From an uncultured Bacteroidia bacterium (GTDB taxonomy: Bacteria > Bacteroidota > Bacteroidia > Bacteroidales > CAJPTX01): 64,000 nt of DNA. A program made the position numbers and the translations under genes. Of the stretch, positions 53,959 to 64,000 are shown piece by piece; within the stretch, counting starts at the first letter, position 1; each line of letters opens with the position of its first letter. The notes beneath the pieces were generated by a model, which saw only the letters and a list, made by a program, of their open reading frames with translations, had not been told where the DNA came from and did not search any database. The stretch is taken from assembly GCA_938038735.1 (NCBI GenBank), contig CALHSW010000034.1:59472-123471 (forward strand), written 5' to 3'.

Positions 53959-55983
53959 ATGCTATTTGCATCTTGGTTTCAACGGCAGGTGACCGTGCGC
54001 TTTACACGGTGGATGCACACCAATTATGCCGTGTTCAGGTCGCTTGGACGATCGGTTACCATCGGGGTTCTTCCGATAGTGTACACCACGCTTACCTTTG
54101 GGCAGCGAGCCTTTGGGCAAAGCAGCTACCCCGATTCGCTTGCCCAGCATGCTATTGACTCGGTACTCGTGGAGAGGGAGAAACCGGAGCCCTATCTCTC
54201 CGAACGTTTGGATGCCATACACATTGTCTACCCAGCTTCGCTGCGGCTCCCCGCGGCCCCAGCGTTTGCCGATTTGCTCACCTTTACCCCTGGGGTAGAG
54301 GCTCGCACGAGGGGGGCATACGGCGCGCAGGCGGATATTGCCATCCGCGGGGGAGGATTTGACCAGTGCCTCGTGCTGCTCAATGGGGTGGATATCACCG
54401 ATGCGCAGACGGGGCATCACAATCTCAACATTCCCGTACGCCCCGAATTTATAGAGCGTGTGGAGGTGCTTACTGGGCCCGGCGCACGCAGCTTCGGTGC
54501 GGGAGCCTTTTCTGGGGCGATAAATATCATCACGAAACAGCCGAATGCCAACGGCTTTCATGGGAAGCTGGCAGGGGGGCAGTACTCCACCCTCGACGGC
54601 TGTATGCAAGGCTTTCTAAAGGGGCGTGCGGTTGATGCGGCGGGATTCGTTGCCGGCACGAGCACAGGAGGGTACGCCACCAATACCGACTTACTTGATT
54701 TTGATGCTTTCGCCACTGCATCGGCACGGTTTGGCGAGGGAACGCTCTCGGCGCACCTTGGGCATCAGTCGAAGGCGTTTGGCGCCAATGCGTTCTACTC
54801 CCCGAAGTATGCCGAACAGTTTGAGTCGCTTAGCACAACGGTAGCGGCGATACGCTACGGGTATCAACACGGCATGTTTAATCTTGCAGCGCACGTTGGC
54901 TACCGCAGCAATCGGGATCGCTTTGAGCTCTTCCGCGATGCATCGCCAGCGTGGTACAAGGGGCATAACTACCATCACACCCACCTCGTAACGGGGCGCG
55001 TGGCCGGGGGCGTATCCGCAGGGATTTCTACCACGAGCGTGGCGTTCAATATGCGTTACGACATGATTAATAGCTCAAATCTCGGGATTCCCAAGGCGAC
55101 CCCAAGGGCGGTACCTGGGCGTAAGGAAGCGTTTTACGTGAAGGCGGCGCAGCGTGCGAGCTACTCCCTAGCGCTCAATGAGACCCTTCGCTACGGCATG
55201 CTGTCCGCTACGCTTGGGGGTATGACCACCTACAACACGGCGTTTAAATTCGCCTACGGCTACGGTGTAGATCTTGGCCTTACGTTGCCCCACGATTTTG
55301 GCGTGCGGCTGGCGGCCAATAGGGCATTCCGCCTCCCCACCTTTACCGATCTCTACTACAAGTCGCCCACGCAGCAGGGCGATTCGTTGCTACGCCCTGA
55401 AACGGCGTTGACCTGCGAGCTGGGCTTTTCATACGGAACGCCCATACTGAGCGCATCGCTGGATGCGTACTACCGTTTTGGGCGTGGAATAATCGATTGG
55501 GTGCAGCAGGCCGACCGGCCCGACGTGTGGAAAGCGACCAATCATGCGAAGGTGGATGCCGTAGGGGGAGAGGCATCTGTGCAGTGGGCGCCAGGGTATA
55601 TGGGTTTCAGCTTGCTGCGCCTTGCGTATGCGTATAATCATCTCCTTTCACCGGGGGGCGATGTAGCAGGGTCTGCCTACGCTTTCCAAAATCTAGCGCA
55701 CCGCGCCACGCTCTCGGCGGTATGCCCGCTGCCGAAGGGCTTTGGGGTGCGGTTGGCTGCGGAGTACTCCCAGCGTAGCGGGGTGTATAAGGATGTGCTG
55801 GACGATAATCGGGAGAAGGCGTTTCCCCATCGCTTCACGGTAGACGTGTCAGTTGATTACACGTGGCGGGCCCTGCGGCTGTTCATCAATGCGCAGAACG
55901 TGCTGGGGCAGGTAACGATGGATTATCCGCACGTGCCGCGCCCGGGGCGGTGGGTTACCGGAGGGGTGGAGTTGTCAATTTAG
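53959..55983 (+). CDS. TonB-dependent outer-membrane receptor
   Basis: 674 residues. A long hydrophobic signal region (about 30-50, with FGQ) precedes a plug domain (about 70-195: IAIRGGGFDQCLVLLNGVDI, VEVLTGPGARSFGAGAFSGA) and a 22-strand-type barrel with FRLPTFTDLYY and a C-terminal GGVELSI. The pattern resembles vitamin B12 or siderophore receptors (BtuB/CirA-like); no substrate can be fixed, and no cobalamin riboswitch was found upstream. ATG 53959 follows the promoter; the frame upstream to 53896 overlaps it. It stands alone, with a terminator 50 nt after the stop. Confidence 0.9.
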   Translation: MLFASWFQRQVTVRFTRWMHTNYAVFRSLGRSVTIGVLPIVYTTLTFGQRAFGQSSYPDSLAQHAIDSVLVEREKPEPYLSERLDAIHIVYPASLRLPAAPAFADLLTFTPGVEARTRGAYGAQADIAIRGGGFDQCLVLLNGVDITDAQTGHHNLNIPVRPEFIERVEVLTGPGARSFGAGAFSGAINIITKQPNANGFHGKLAGGQYSTLDGCMQGFLKGRAVDAAGFVAGTSTGGYATNTDLLDFDAFATASARFGEGTLSAHLGHQSKAFGANAFYSPKYAEQFESLSTTVAAIRYGYQHGMFNLAAHVGYRSNRDRFELFRDASPAWYKGHNYHHTHLVTGRVAGGVSAGISTTSVAFNMRYDMINSSNLGIPKATPRAVPGRKEAFYVKAAQRASYSLALNETLRYGMLSATLGGMTTYNTAFKFAYGYGVDLGLTLPHDFGVRLAANRAFRLPTFTDLYYKSPTQQGDSLLRPETALTCELGFSYGTPILSASLDAYYRFGRGIIDWVQQADRPDVWKATNHAKVDAVGGEASVQWAPGYMGFSLLRLAYAYNHLLSPGGDVAGSAYAFQNLAHRATLSAVCPLPKGFGVRLAAEYSQRSGVYKDVLDDNREKAFPHRFTVDVSVDYTWRALRLFINAQNVLGQVTMDYPHVPRPGRWVTGGVELSI

Positions 55984-56032
55984 CGCGCATGATGTATGGG
56001 TGTGTGCGGGAGGTCTGCAAGGGTGTATAGGT

Positions 56033-56059
56033 GGCAGGGGGGCTAAAGCCTCCCCTGCC
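56033..56059 (+). terminator. Terminator after the TonB receptor gene
   Basis: GGCAGGGG and GGC pair with GCC and CCCCTGCC around loop TAAA, with one GU pair. The rest of 56060-56372 has no gene and no clear TAnnTTTG promoter for the next gene. Confidence 0.8.
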
Positions 56060-56372
56060 TATGCATTCCAAGCGAATTAGGCTGAAGGTTGCAAGCAGAG
56101 ATAAAAAAATGGAGGGGTAGAATGGGCTTCTAAGGAAGATATGCGTTACGGGTGTGAAATTTTTGTCAACGGATTCCGGCTGTTCGTCACTATTTACGGG
56201 GCGATGCGTCAACAAAATGGCATGTGAAATAGATTCTGTGAAACAAAGTGAGTGGCAATGCAGTTACTAGCTGTTAGGATTGGTATATGGTGTTGGGAGG
56301 CAGATGTGTGTTTGGTGATTGGGTGGTGAATTTGTAGGAATATGGACGTAAAGGTTAAAGGAGATGGAGGTT

Positions 56373-59300
56373 ATGGAAAGTAATCTAAAAGAATCTACGA
56401 AGCGCGAAGCGGGAGGGCTGTACGCTTTGGTGTGGCGGTGGATGCTCCTATTCATGTTGCTTCTGCTGCCGGGAGGCCGGCTATGGGCGCAGGATGGCTG
56501 GAAGGCGCAGGAGACAAACCCGCAGAATTACCTCTACTGGGTGAACGGTGTGGGGTATAGTATAGATGGAACATCGGGTACGGCGAAGGTAGTGGAGTCG
56601 GCTAAAGACCTCCAGGGGAATGTGAGTTTGCCGTCGGCTTTAACAATAACCCGAAGCAAGGATGGAGTTGAGTTCAGCCATTATAGCTATAGAGTGACGG
56701 CGATTGGGGAGAAGGCCTTCGCAGAGCGTAGCAGCATTGTTTCCATCTTTCTAGGCAGCGAGGTTACGGATATTGAAGGAGAAGCGTTCAAGGGGTGCAA
56801 CCACCTTAAAAAGGTGATATACGTGGGGGCGAGTGCTCCGAGCTTTGCGACGAATGCCTTTGAGGGAGCTGGGGTGAGCGGCGTAGAGGCGGCCGCGGGT
56901 GGAATGATTGTGTTTACCACCCCGACGGGGCATGGAAAGCTAAACGCTACGCTGAACGGGAAGCTGATTGGGAGCGGCACGCCGGCGGAAAAGGGCGAGC
57001 TGGTGGTGACGGCGACCGCAGCGGAGCACTACATGGTGGCGAGCAATTTGAGGCGTGGCGGTGCGTATACGACTTCTGAGGTGGGGGTGACGCTAGATGG
57101 TGAAGCAGTTAATGCGAGCGAAGTGGAGCTAGATGGAGAGGGGAGATCGGTAACGGTAAAGCTGCAGCTTGATGGCTCGGCGGGCAAGCGGGTTGAGGTG
57201 GCTTTCATGCCGCAGATGGTGAAGGTGGACTACGGGGTACTGCAGAGCCAGGCGAGAGTGTTTGCAAAAACTAATAACAGAAGCAGCGAGCTGCACTACG
57301 AGAATGGCGGAACGCTGACGGCCTCTGTTAGTAGAGGAGAAGAGGTGGAGTATGGAGCCAAGGTTGACTACATTGCGGATCCTGGGAGTGGTGCGACGTT
57401 GACAGAGGATGAGTGGGGCAACTCAGTGTGGGCAGTAGAAAGCTGGCGAGTGGGCGGCGAAAAGGTAGCGGGGGCGAATGGAACGTCTTTTTCACGATTG
57501 GCCGATGGGCAGCAGGTGCAGGTGCGGTTCAAAAGAACGCAGTTCTTGATAAGGTGCAATTTGAGCGGATATCGGGGAGCGAGCTTAGTCTTTCAAGGAG
57601 TTGGATTGGCTGAGGGTGGCCAATTGTGGATAGCTTCGGGAGAGTCAGATAAATTCAAATTGTATGCCCCCAGTGGAGTTGATTTGGGCGTAGTAGCTAA
57701 TGGGGTGTGGGTGAGAGGTAAAGAGTACAAGCTGCTTGAGGATACCTATGTAGATGCATTTATTAAAAGGAACAGGGATACTAGAACGATGTTGATTATG
57801 GTATCACAAGGACCGGGTGAACTCAGCGTAGTGCAGTCTAATAGGCCAAAAACACAAAGGGATTTTTTAGCGGTGAATAGGGAAATTAGCGTAAAAGCCA
57901 AACCATACGGAGGAGCGGTGCTACGTACCTTTACGTTGAGAGGTGCGCCTGTACCCATCACAGGTTCAGAGAAAGGCGATAGCTCAACGGTTGTTGTGCC
58001 TAGAGGAGTATCGTCGTTTAGAGTCTTCGCAACTTTTGCAGAGAAAGGGAAGCAAATAGTTGCGATAGTGGAGGAGGGTGCATGTATGGTAAAGGTGCTG
58101 CGTGAAGGGAAGGAACTTAGGAATGGAGATGAGGTGAGGCCTGGAGACCGATTGAGAATTACGTCTGGCTTAATGGACGGCTTAAATAGTTCAATTTGGA
58201 ACTATGCAATGGTTTCCACTACGGTTAATGGAGCGCCGTTTACTTCGGGCGATGAGTTCGTAGTGGGTAATGACGATGTAAATATTTCTGCCATCGCTTC
58301 AACTTATGAGTCTTCTGAGGATCGTCCTAGCTATCTAACGTTCCAAGTGTTTGGCCCGGGAAAACTATCGTTTGGGAACTTAGCAGCTGGTTCAAAGATA
58401 TATAGTTTTAGTGGTTTTACCCCGACAGCAACGCCAGATGCTGGTGCTCGGTTGGTGCGGCTTACCGCCAATGGAAAGAAAATTGAGAGCGGAAAGCTGT
58501 TCAAGGGTTTTGAGGATGGGGAGGATGTATACGTGGAGGCGGTGTTTGCGAAGAGTGATGCCTACGTGTGCCTGCAGAAGGTGACTGGGAGTGGGTATAT
58601 AAAGGTGCTGCGGCATGGGGAGCGGCTGAGGCCGGGAGAGCAGGTGGTGGCTGGGGAGCAGCTGACGATAGTTGCCCAGCCCTCAGTGAAAGCAGGGTCA
58701 GAGAATGAACTCAAGCTGCTGACGGTGAACGGCGTGCCGTGGGAGAGCGGCAGGGAGTACACGGTGCCAGATGGTCAGGATGTAAGCGTTGAGGCCATAT
58801 TTGGCAGCATGGATGACCATATGGTGTTGCTATCGCAGCAAGGGGAGGGAGTTGTGACGTTGCGGAAAGCTGTGGTAGGAGCAGGGTATGAAGCGGCTAC
58901 TTTCCCGTACATAGCGGAGCCTGGCGAGCGGTTTTGGGTGAATGTTATGCCAGCGAGTGGATGGAAGCTGGAGAGCTTATATTGGGGGGATCAGGCAATA
59001 GCGAGCGGTGCGAGCGGATTGTTGGTGGGAGACAATGATATAACGGTGTTCGCCCATTTTGTGCAAGAGGGAAGCGAAGAACAGCACCTCTACTTGCCAA
59101 TTGTTCCGGGGGGCAAGGTGGTGGTTACTCGGGATGGTAAGTCCTTGGGTAGCGCCGCGAAGATTGCTGCGGGCGAAGAGCTGACGATAACGGCGCAGCC
59201 GGAGTCGCGCTACAGGGTATCCGGGCCGATTTACGTTAACGGCGAGCCGTTTGTGGGCACGCAGTATAAAGTGCCAGCCGTGGGCAACGTAGAGGTGAAA

Positions 59301-62300
59301 GCGAGTTTTGCCAAGCTGGATGGTGTCATTCTCTCGCTAGTCAACGTGGGGGAGGGCGTGCTGCAAGCTGAGCAGGGGGGCAAGGTGGTGAGGCATGGAG
59401 GCGTGATAGGAACGCGAGGTGCTGGAGGAATCGTGAAGGTGGAGAAAGACGTGGTAGTGAGTGCTAAACCAGGCGGGGGGCAACAGCTCGTTTCGCTCAC
59501 GGTGGAGGGGAAGACTGTGAATGCTACCGAGAGCAATGGCTATTTTACCTATACGATCGATGCCGCTTCGATAAAGGATGACGTTACGGTTCGAGCGGTG
59601 TTTGGGCCACAGGGAGAGCAGGTGCTCACGATAGATGTGGAGGGCAACGAAGGGGGCAGCGTCAGGGTGTACAAGGAGGACCAGGCAGGCGGAAAGGTGT
59701 ACCTTAATAGCGGCAGTGTGGTGAGCGGTGCGACCCTATCGTTTGAGGTAGAAGCGGCCGAGGGGTGGGAGTCGACAGAATTCTCGGTGAATGGAACCAC
59801 GCATGAACCCTCAAAGACATTCCAAGTGGGCCGTGAAAACGTGCGGGTAAGGGCTACATTTAAGAAGATTGATTACACGCTAAGCGTGGAGACTTTGCCG
59901 GCTGATGGGAGTCGCGGGACGGTAACCGTGGAGCTTGCGGGGAGTGTGGTGAGTAGTGGTGCAACGATCCATATCGGCGATCGGCTGAAGGTGACGACAA
60001 ACCCCAAACCGGGGAATGAGGTGAAGGGGGTATCGGTGACCGGCGCGAAGCAGGTGGGGGCTGTCGAGTACGAGGTGCTGCGCAATACCAAGATTTCGGT
60101 GACGTTCGGCGAGATGGGGAAACCGGTCCTATTCGTAGACGTGCAGCCGAGCGCAGCTGCGGGGAAGGTGGAGGTGCTAGATGCTGCAGGAGTGCCTGTG
60201 GAAGCGGGAACGGCATTGACGAAGGGTGCGCAGCTGAAGGTAACGGCAACGCCGGCGAAAGACTATAAGCTGGCGCAGCTAACGCTCAACGACGTTGGGA
60301 TCCATTCACCAGAAAGTATCACTGTGGGGGATGAGGTGAAGATAGTGGCCTACTTTGAAAAGGAGACGCCTGGGAGCCGCTTGGGACTGTATAGACTGAT
60401 AGAGGGGGGCGGAAAGGGAACAGTAAAGGTGACCCGCAATGGGGCGACGGTCTACGATGGTGCAGAAACGCTACGTGCAGGCGATGAGCTAAGCATAACG
60501 GCGACCCCTGATGGAGGGTCACGTTTTGTTACGCTGCAGGTGAACGGCGTAGAGGTCTCCAACCCGCGTGTAGGGTACGTAGTGCAAGGGGCTGTAACGG
60601 TGAAGGCTGTTTTTGCGCGGGATGGAGAATATGCAATGTCCATTGCGGAGAGCGGGCCTGGCAGGGTGAAGGTGCGTCGGAATGGGCAGATTTTGCTAGG
60701 CGGAGACCCGGTAAAAACAGATGATAGGCTAGAGATAACGGCAGTGCCGGATGCGAATGCGCACACGAGTAGACTTACGGTGGATGGGCAGCCCTTCGTG
60801 AGCGGTCAGAGCGTAACGGTAACGAATCATGATATCCGGATAGAGGCAGCGTTCGCCGCCGATAGCGGCCCGATGATACTGACGCTGCGTTCCACTAGAG
60901 GGGGCGAATTGCGGGTGATTCGGGAGGGCAGAGTGCTAGAACAAAATGAAAAGCTAGCAAATGGTGATGAGCTGACCGTAGTGGCGAAGCCGGATGGAGG
61001 CTATCAGCTTGTCCTTTTGCTGGTCAATGGGAAACAACAAGCAAGCGGCTATGTTCACACGGTGGCAGAGGGCGAGAGCGTGACCGTGGAGGCGCGCTTT
61101 GCGAAGAATGATACGAAGACGCTGCAATTGCTGCCTGTGGTTGGGGGAATGCTAGTGGCGAAGGATCGCGGCACCAATGCGGAGTTGGTGAGTAACTCGG
61201 AGCTGCACGAGGGGCAGAATGTAGACATTATAGCCACTGCGAATCCTGGCAATATGATTAAGGAGATAAAGATTAATGGAGTTTCACATTCCGCAGCGGC
61301 TTCCGAGAAAGAGAAGCAGACTGTGGAGTACACAGTGACCGCAGCAGATGAGACGGTAATAGTGGAAGGGAGCTTTGAGCAAAAGGAGTATCTACTCAAT
61401 GCAATAGCCCTAGGCGGAGATGGAAAGGGGAATGTGGTAGTGACGCGCAAGGGGGTTGAGCTAACCCCAGAAAGCTCTAAGGTATGCTACAGCGAGGAGC
61501 TGAAGATATTGGTCACGCCTGAGAACGGGAGCAGGTGCGAGGGGGTGTGGGCGAACGATGTTCGGCTGGCAGGGGAATCGCCCTACCAGTATCAGGTAGG
61601 CACGAGCGATGTGACGATACGTGTGCTGTTTGTAAAAGATGGCAGCAAGAAGATACTGTACACCTACGAGGTGCGGAAAGAGGGCGGTGCTAAGGGTAGT
61701 TTGACGGTGACGAAGAAGGGAGAGACCCAGCCGTTGGCTTTTGGTGCAGAGCTGGAAAGTGGTGTTGAGTTGCACATTAAGGCAGCGGCGGAAAGCGGTA
61801 GCTACCTCAGTTCGCTCACTGTGAACGAAGAGGAGCAGGACGTGAAGGCAACTGAGGTGGTGTGGACTGTGCCAAAGACTGTGGCTGGCGGAGCTGTTAA
61901 CGTAGTGGCCGAGTTCTTGCCTGTAGGGCAGCAGAAGCTAGAGGTGCTGGCCAATGGTCCTGGCGAGGTGAGGGTGACCTCAATGGATGGGTTGAAGCTC
62001 TACCAAAATGGGAGTTTGGTGTCAGAGGATACACGGTTGCTGGTGACAGTGAATCCCAATGCGGGAAGCATCTGCAAACTTTTCACGATTAATGGAGCGG
62101 CGCAGAAGCTAGTGAATAATCAGGTGTCGTTCACGGTGGTTAAAGAGGGAGCGAAGATATGGGCGGAGTTTGGTAGCTCTGCGGAGTATAAGCTGTACTA
62201 CCAAAATCCAGTAGTGGGGATTATCACTGTGACAGATGTGACGCGGAACAGTAAGCTGGAGAGCGGTGCGGTGTTGACGAAGGGGCAGAAGCTGCGGATA

Positions 62301-64000
62301 GAGGCGGCACCACGGTTGGTGGGTAGCTATGCGCTCAAGGAGCTGAAAGTGAATGGCGAAGCCAAGGCGAGCGGCGTAGAAGTGGAGGTTGAAGCCAAGG
62401 ATGTGCTGGTGGAAGCTCTCTTTGCCAAGGCGTGGAGTCTTACCGTGACGGTGAATCCAACCGCGGTGGAGAGCGATAAAGTGGTGGTAAAGGATGCTAC
62501 GAGTGACCAAGTTCTGAACGATTGGGTAGCTGAAGGTCAAAAGATTAAGATAGAGGCCACGGCGGTTCCGGGGTACGATCAGCCAGCGCCAACGGTAGCG
62601 GTGCTGAGCGGGCTGGAAGGGCCGGTGGCCAGGGTGTATACGGTTAAGGGGGATGTGCAGGTAAAGGTGACCTACACGCCGAACAAGTACACGCTAGAGA
62701 AGAACCCGATAGCCAACGCGCCGGCAGGGGCGGGCTACAGCGTGGTGGAGAAGGGTAAGAGCGATGAGCTGAGCGAGGTGTACTACGGCCAGGCGATAGA
62801 GGTCCGGGTGATGCCGGTGAACGGATATACCCCCGAAGTGACCGTGGAGGGTGCAGATCAGAAGCAGGATGGGAGCTACATCGTGAAGGGTACGGTTAAG
62901 GTGACGGTGACCTACACGCCGAATGAGTACACGCTGACGGTAGCAGTTGAGGGCAATCCGAATGGCGGTGCGACGGTGAAGGTTGGCGGCGCGGCACTGA
63001 CGCTCTCCGAGGGGGCGAAAGGCACTGCCACGGTGAAGTACGGCGATGAGCTAACGGTAGAGCCCGTTGAGGTGGCGGGGTACAATGCGGAGGTTAACCC
63101 AGCGAGCCCAATCACGGTGGCTGGCGATGTGAACGTGAAAGTTAGCTACACACCGAAGGAGTACACGCTGACGGTGACAGTTGAGGGCAATCTGAATGAT
63201 GGCGGCGCAACGGTGAAGGTTGGCGGCACGGCGCTGCCGCTCACCGAGGGGGTGAAAGGCACTGCCACGGTGAAGTACGGCGATGAGCTAACGGTAGAGC
63301 CCGTTGAGGTGGCGGGGTACAATGCGGAGGTCAGCCCGGCGAGCCCGATCACGGTAGCTGGCGATGTGAACGTGGTAGTTAGCTACACGGCGAAGGAGTA
63401 CACGCTGACGGTAGCAGTTGATGGCAACGCGAATGGCGGCGCGACGGTGACTGTTGGCGGCGCGGCGCTGCCGCTCTCCGAGGGGGCGAAAGGCACTGCC
63501 ATGGTGAAGTACGGCGATGAGCTAATGGTAGAGCCCATTGAGGTGGCGGGATACAACGTGGAGGTTAGCCCGGCGAGCCCGATCTCGGTGACTGGTGATG
63601 TGAACGTGGTAATTAGCTACACGGCGGAGGAGTACACGCTGACGGTGACAGTTGAGGGCAATCCGAGTAATGGCGGCGCGACGGTGAAGGTTGGCGGCAC
63701 GGTGCTGACGCTCACCGAGGGGGTGAAAGGCACTGCCACGGTGAAGTACGGCGATGAGCTAACGGTAGAGCCCGTTGAGGTGGCGGGGTACAATGCGGAG
63801 GTTAACCCAGCGAGCCCAATCACGGTGGCTGGCGATGTGAACGTGAAAGTTAGCTACACACCGAAGGAGTACACGCTGACGGTGACAGTTGAGGGCAATC
63901 TGAATGATGGCGGCGCAACGGTGAAGGTTGGCGGCACGGCGCTGCCGCTCACCGAGGGGGTGAAAGGCACTGCCACGGTGAAGTACGGCGATGAGCTAAC
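56373..64000 (+). CDS. Giant InlB-repeat surface protein with BspA-type LRR (partial)
   Basis: Open from ATG 56373 to the window edge (more than 2540 residues, no stop). A long signal peptide (about 1-40, LWA-Q end) is followed by a BspA-like LRR_5 segment (about 100-165: VTAIGEKAF, VTDIEGEAFKGC, NAFEGA). Then come about 25 divergent InlB-B/bacterial-repeat modules of about 80-90 residues with the pattern V-x-R-x-G...GDEL-x-I-x-A-x-P...L-x-V-N-G...V-x-A-x-F, ending in nearly identical 78/79-residue repeats from 62688. Surface adhesion is inferred. The T9SS sorting domain expected at the C-terminus lies outside the window. Confidence 0.88.
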   Translation, partial: MESNLKESTKREAGGLYALVWRWMLLFMLLLLPGGRLWAQDGWKAQETNPQNYLYWVNGVGYSIDGTSGTAKVVESAKDLQGNVSLPSALTITRSKDGVEFSHYSYRVTAIGEKAFAERSSIVSIFLGSEVTDIEGEAFKGCNHLKKVIYVGASAPSFATNAFEGAGVSGVEAAAGGMIVFTTPTGHGKLNATLNGKLIGSGTPAEKGELVVTATAAEHYMVASNLRRGGAYTTSEVGVTLDGEAVNASEVELDGEGRSVTVKLQLDGSAGKRVEVAFMPQMVKVDYGVLQSQARVFAKTNNRSSELHYENGGTLTASVSRGEEVEYGAKVDYIADPGSGATLTEDEWGNSVWAVESWRVGGEKVAGANGTSFSRLADGQQVQVRFKRTQFLIRCNLSGYRGASLVFQGVGLAEGGQLWIASGESDKFKLYAPSGVDLGVVANGVWVRGKEYKLLEDTYVDAFIKRNRDTRTMLIMVSQGPGELSVVQSNRPKTQRDFLAVNREISVKAKPYGGAVLRTFTLRGAPVPITGSEKGDSSTVVVPRGVSSFRVFATFAEKGKQIVAIVEEGACMVKVLREGKELRNGDEVRPGDRLRITSGLMDGLNSSIWNYAMVSTTVNGAPFTSGDEFVVGNDDVNISAIASTYESSEDRPSYLTFQVFGPGKLSFGNLAAGSKIYSFSGFTPTATPDAGARLVRLTANGKKIESGKLFKGFEDGEDVYVEAVFAKSDAYVCLQKVTGSGYIKVLRHGERLRPGEQVVAGEQLTIVAQPSVKAGSENELKLLTVNGVPWESGREYTVPDGQDVSVEAIFGSMDDHMVLLSQQGEGVVTLRKAVVGAGYEAATFPYIAEPGERFWVNVMPASGWKLESLYWGDQAIASGASGLLVGDNDITVFAHFVQEGSEEQHLYLPIVPGGKVVVTRDGKSLGSAAKIAAGEELTITAQPESRYRVSGPIYVNGEPFVGTQYKVPAVGNVEVKASFAKLDGVILSLVNVGEGVLQAEQGGKVVRHGGVIGTRGAGGIVKVEKDVVVSAKPGGGQQLVSLTVEGKTVNATESNGYFTYTIDAASIKDDVTVRAVFGPQGEQVLTIDVEGNEGGSVRVYKEDQAGGKVYLNSGSVVSGATLSFEVEAAEGWESTEFSVNGTTHEPSKTFQVGRENVRVRATFKKIDYTLSVETLPADGSRGTVTVELAGSVVSSGATIHIGDRLKVTTNPKPGNEVKGVSVTGAKQVGAVEYEVLRNTKISVTFGEMGKPVLFVDVQPSAAAGKVEVLDAAGVPVEAGTALTKGAQLKVTATPAKDYKLAQLTLNDVGIHSPESITVGDEVKIVAYFEKETPGSRLGLYRLIEGGGKGTVKVTRNGATVYDGAETLRAGDELSITATPDGGSRFVTLQVNGVEVSNPRVGYVVQGAVTVKAVFARDGEYAMSIAESGPGRVKVRRNGQILLGGDPVKTDDRLEITAVPDANAHTSRLTVDGQPFVSGQSVTVTNHDIRIEAAFAADSGPMILTLRSTRGGELRVIREGRVLEQNEKLANGDELTVVAKPDGGYQLVLLLVNGKQQASGYVHTVAEGESVTVEARFAKNDTKTLQLLPVVGGMLVAKDRGTNAELVSNSELHEGQNVDIIATANPGNMIKEIKINGVSHSAAASEKEKQTVEYTVTAADETVIVEGSFEQKEYLLNAIALGGDGKGNVVVTRKGVELTPESSKVCYSEELKILVTPENGSRCEGVWANDVRLAGESPYQYQVGTSDVTIRVLFVKDGSKKILYTYEVRKEGGAKGSLTVTKKGETQPLAFGAELESGVELHIKAAAESGSYLSSLTVNEEEQDVKATEVVWTVPKTVAGGAVNVVAEFLPVGQQKLEVLANGPGEVRVTSMDGLKLYQNGSLVSEDTRLLVTVNPNAGSICKLFTINGAAQKLVNNQVSFTVVKEGAKIWAEFGSSAEYKLYYQNPVVGIITVTDVTRNSKLESGAVLTKGQKLRIEAAPRLVGSYALKELKVNGEAKASGVEVEVEAKDVLVEALFAKAWSLTVTVNPTAVESDKVVVKDATSDQVLNDWVAEGQKIKIEATAVPGYDQPAPTVAVLSGLEGPVARVYTVKGDVQVKVTYTPNKYTLEKNPIANAPAGAGYSVVEKGKSDELSEVYYGQAIEVRVMPVNGYTPEVTVEGADQKQDGSYIVKGTVKVTVTYTPNEYTLTVAVEGNPNGGATVKVGGAALTLSEGAKGTATVKYGDELTVEPVEVAGYNAEVNPASPITVAGDVNVKVSYTPKEYTLTVTVEGNLNDGGATVKVGGTALPLTEGVKGTATVKYGDELTVEPVEVAGYNAEVSPASPITVAGDVNVVVSYTAKEYTLTVAVDGNANGGATVTVGGAALPLSEGAKGTAMVKYGDELMVEPIEVAGYNVEVSPASPISVTGDVNVVISYTAEEYTLTVTVEGNPSNGGATVKVGGTVLTLTEGVKGTATVKYGDELTVEPVEVAGYNAEVNPASPITVAGDVNVKVSYTPKEYTLTVTVEGNLNDGGATVKVGGTALPLTEGVKGTATVKYGDEL
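62688..64000 (+). repeat. Tandem coding repeats of 234-240 nt
   Basis: Units start at TACACGCT at 62688 (240 nt, diverged), 62928 (234), 63162 (237), 63399 (234), 63633 (237) and 63870 (runs off the edge). Each codes for a module beginning YTLTV and containing VKYGDEL and a GYN element. The segment 63017-63292 is identical to 63725-64000, a 708-nt higher-order period. Confidence 0.93.

Overview
The window looks like the chromosome of a member of the Bacteroidota, most likely order Bacteroidales. The evidence is a SusC/SusD pair, proteins ending in type IX secretion (T9SS) C-terminal sorting domains, archaeal-type ProRS, long alanine/glutamate-tailed S16, and repeated promoters of the TTG-N18-TAccTTTG type. 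Family and genus cannot be fixed from sequence alone. Almost everything is coded on the + strand; the exceptions are a partial gene at the left edge, a PAS-domain gene and proS. No tRNA, rRNA, CRISPR array or transposase was seen.

Layout. 0-2.6 kb: lipid and RNA housekeeping genes (plsY, an outer-membrane phospholipase A, a TrmH-family methyltransferase). 2.7-22.5 kb: a surface and nutrient block with a 3045-residue T9SS cargo, a metzincin-type lipoprotein protease, a SusC/SusD importer and a second T9SS cargo; protease plus SusCD suggests peptide rather than glycan uptake (inference). 22.6-31.8 kb: housekeeping genes (pgk, an FtsE-like ATPase, PAS protein, clpC, tpx, fabG, ftsY, rimO). 31.8-36.2 kb: two tandem, equal-length TPR-membrane-SpoIIE phosphatase paralogs. 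36.3-41.2 kb: a perfect 48-bp palindrome, proS, a repeat-rich lipoprotein and a FadL/OMPP1-like porin. 41.3-43.1 kb: an accessory island with a BspA/DUF285 protein flanked by copies of a composite hairpin repeat. 43.3-50 kb: rpsP-rimM, a tricorn-like protease, a small membrane protein and dprA. 50.1-53.8 kb: a second accessory island with an AAA15 ATPase/RloB-like pair (probable defence), a self-inhibited Fic protein with an HTH, and more hairpin repeats. 54-64 kb: a TonB-dependent receptor and a giant repeat protein that runs off the right edge.

The most unusual material is (1) a composite non-coding element made of five consecutive small hairpins followed by two conserved tails, present in both accessory islands, whose stems carry compensatory base changes between copies; (2) the AAA15-RloB pair with an extended C-terminus next to a Fic gene; (3) the duplicated SpoIIE phosphatases, one with a changed active-site motif; and (4) the giant surface proteins, one with nearly identical 78/79-residue repeats showing a 708-nt higher-order period.
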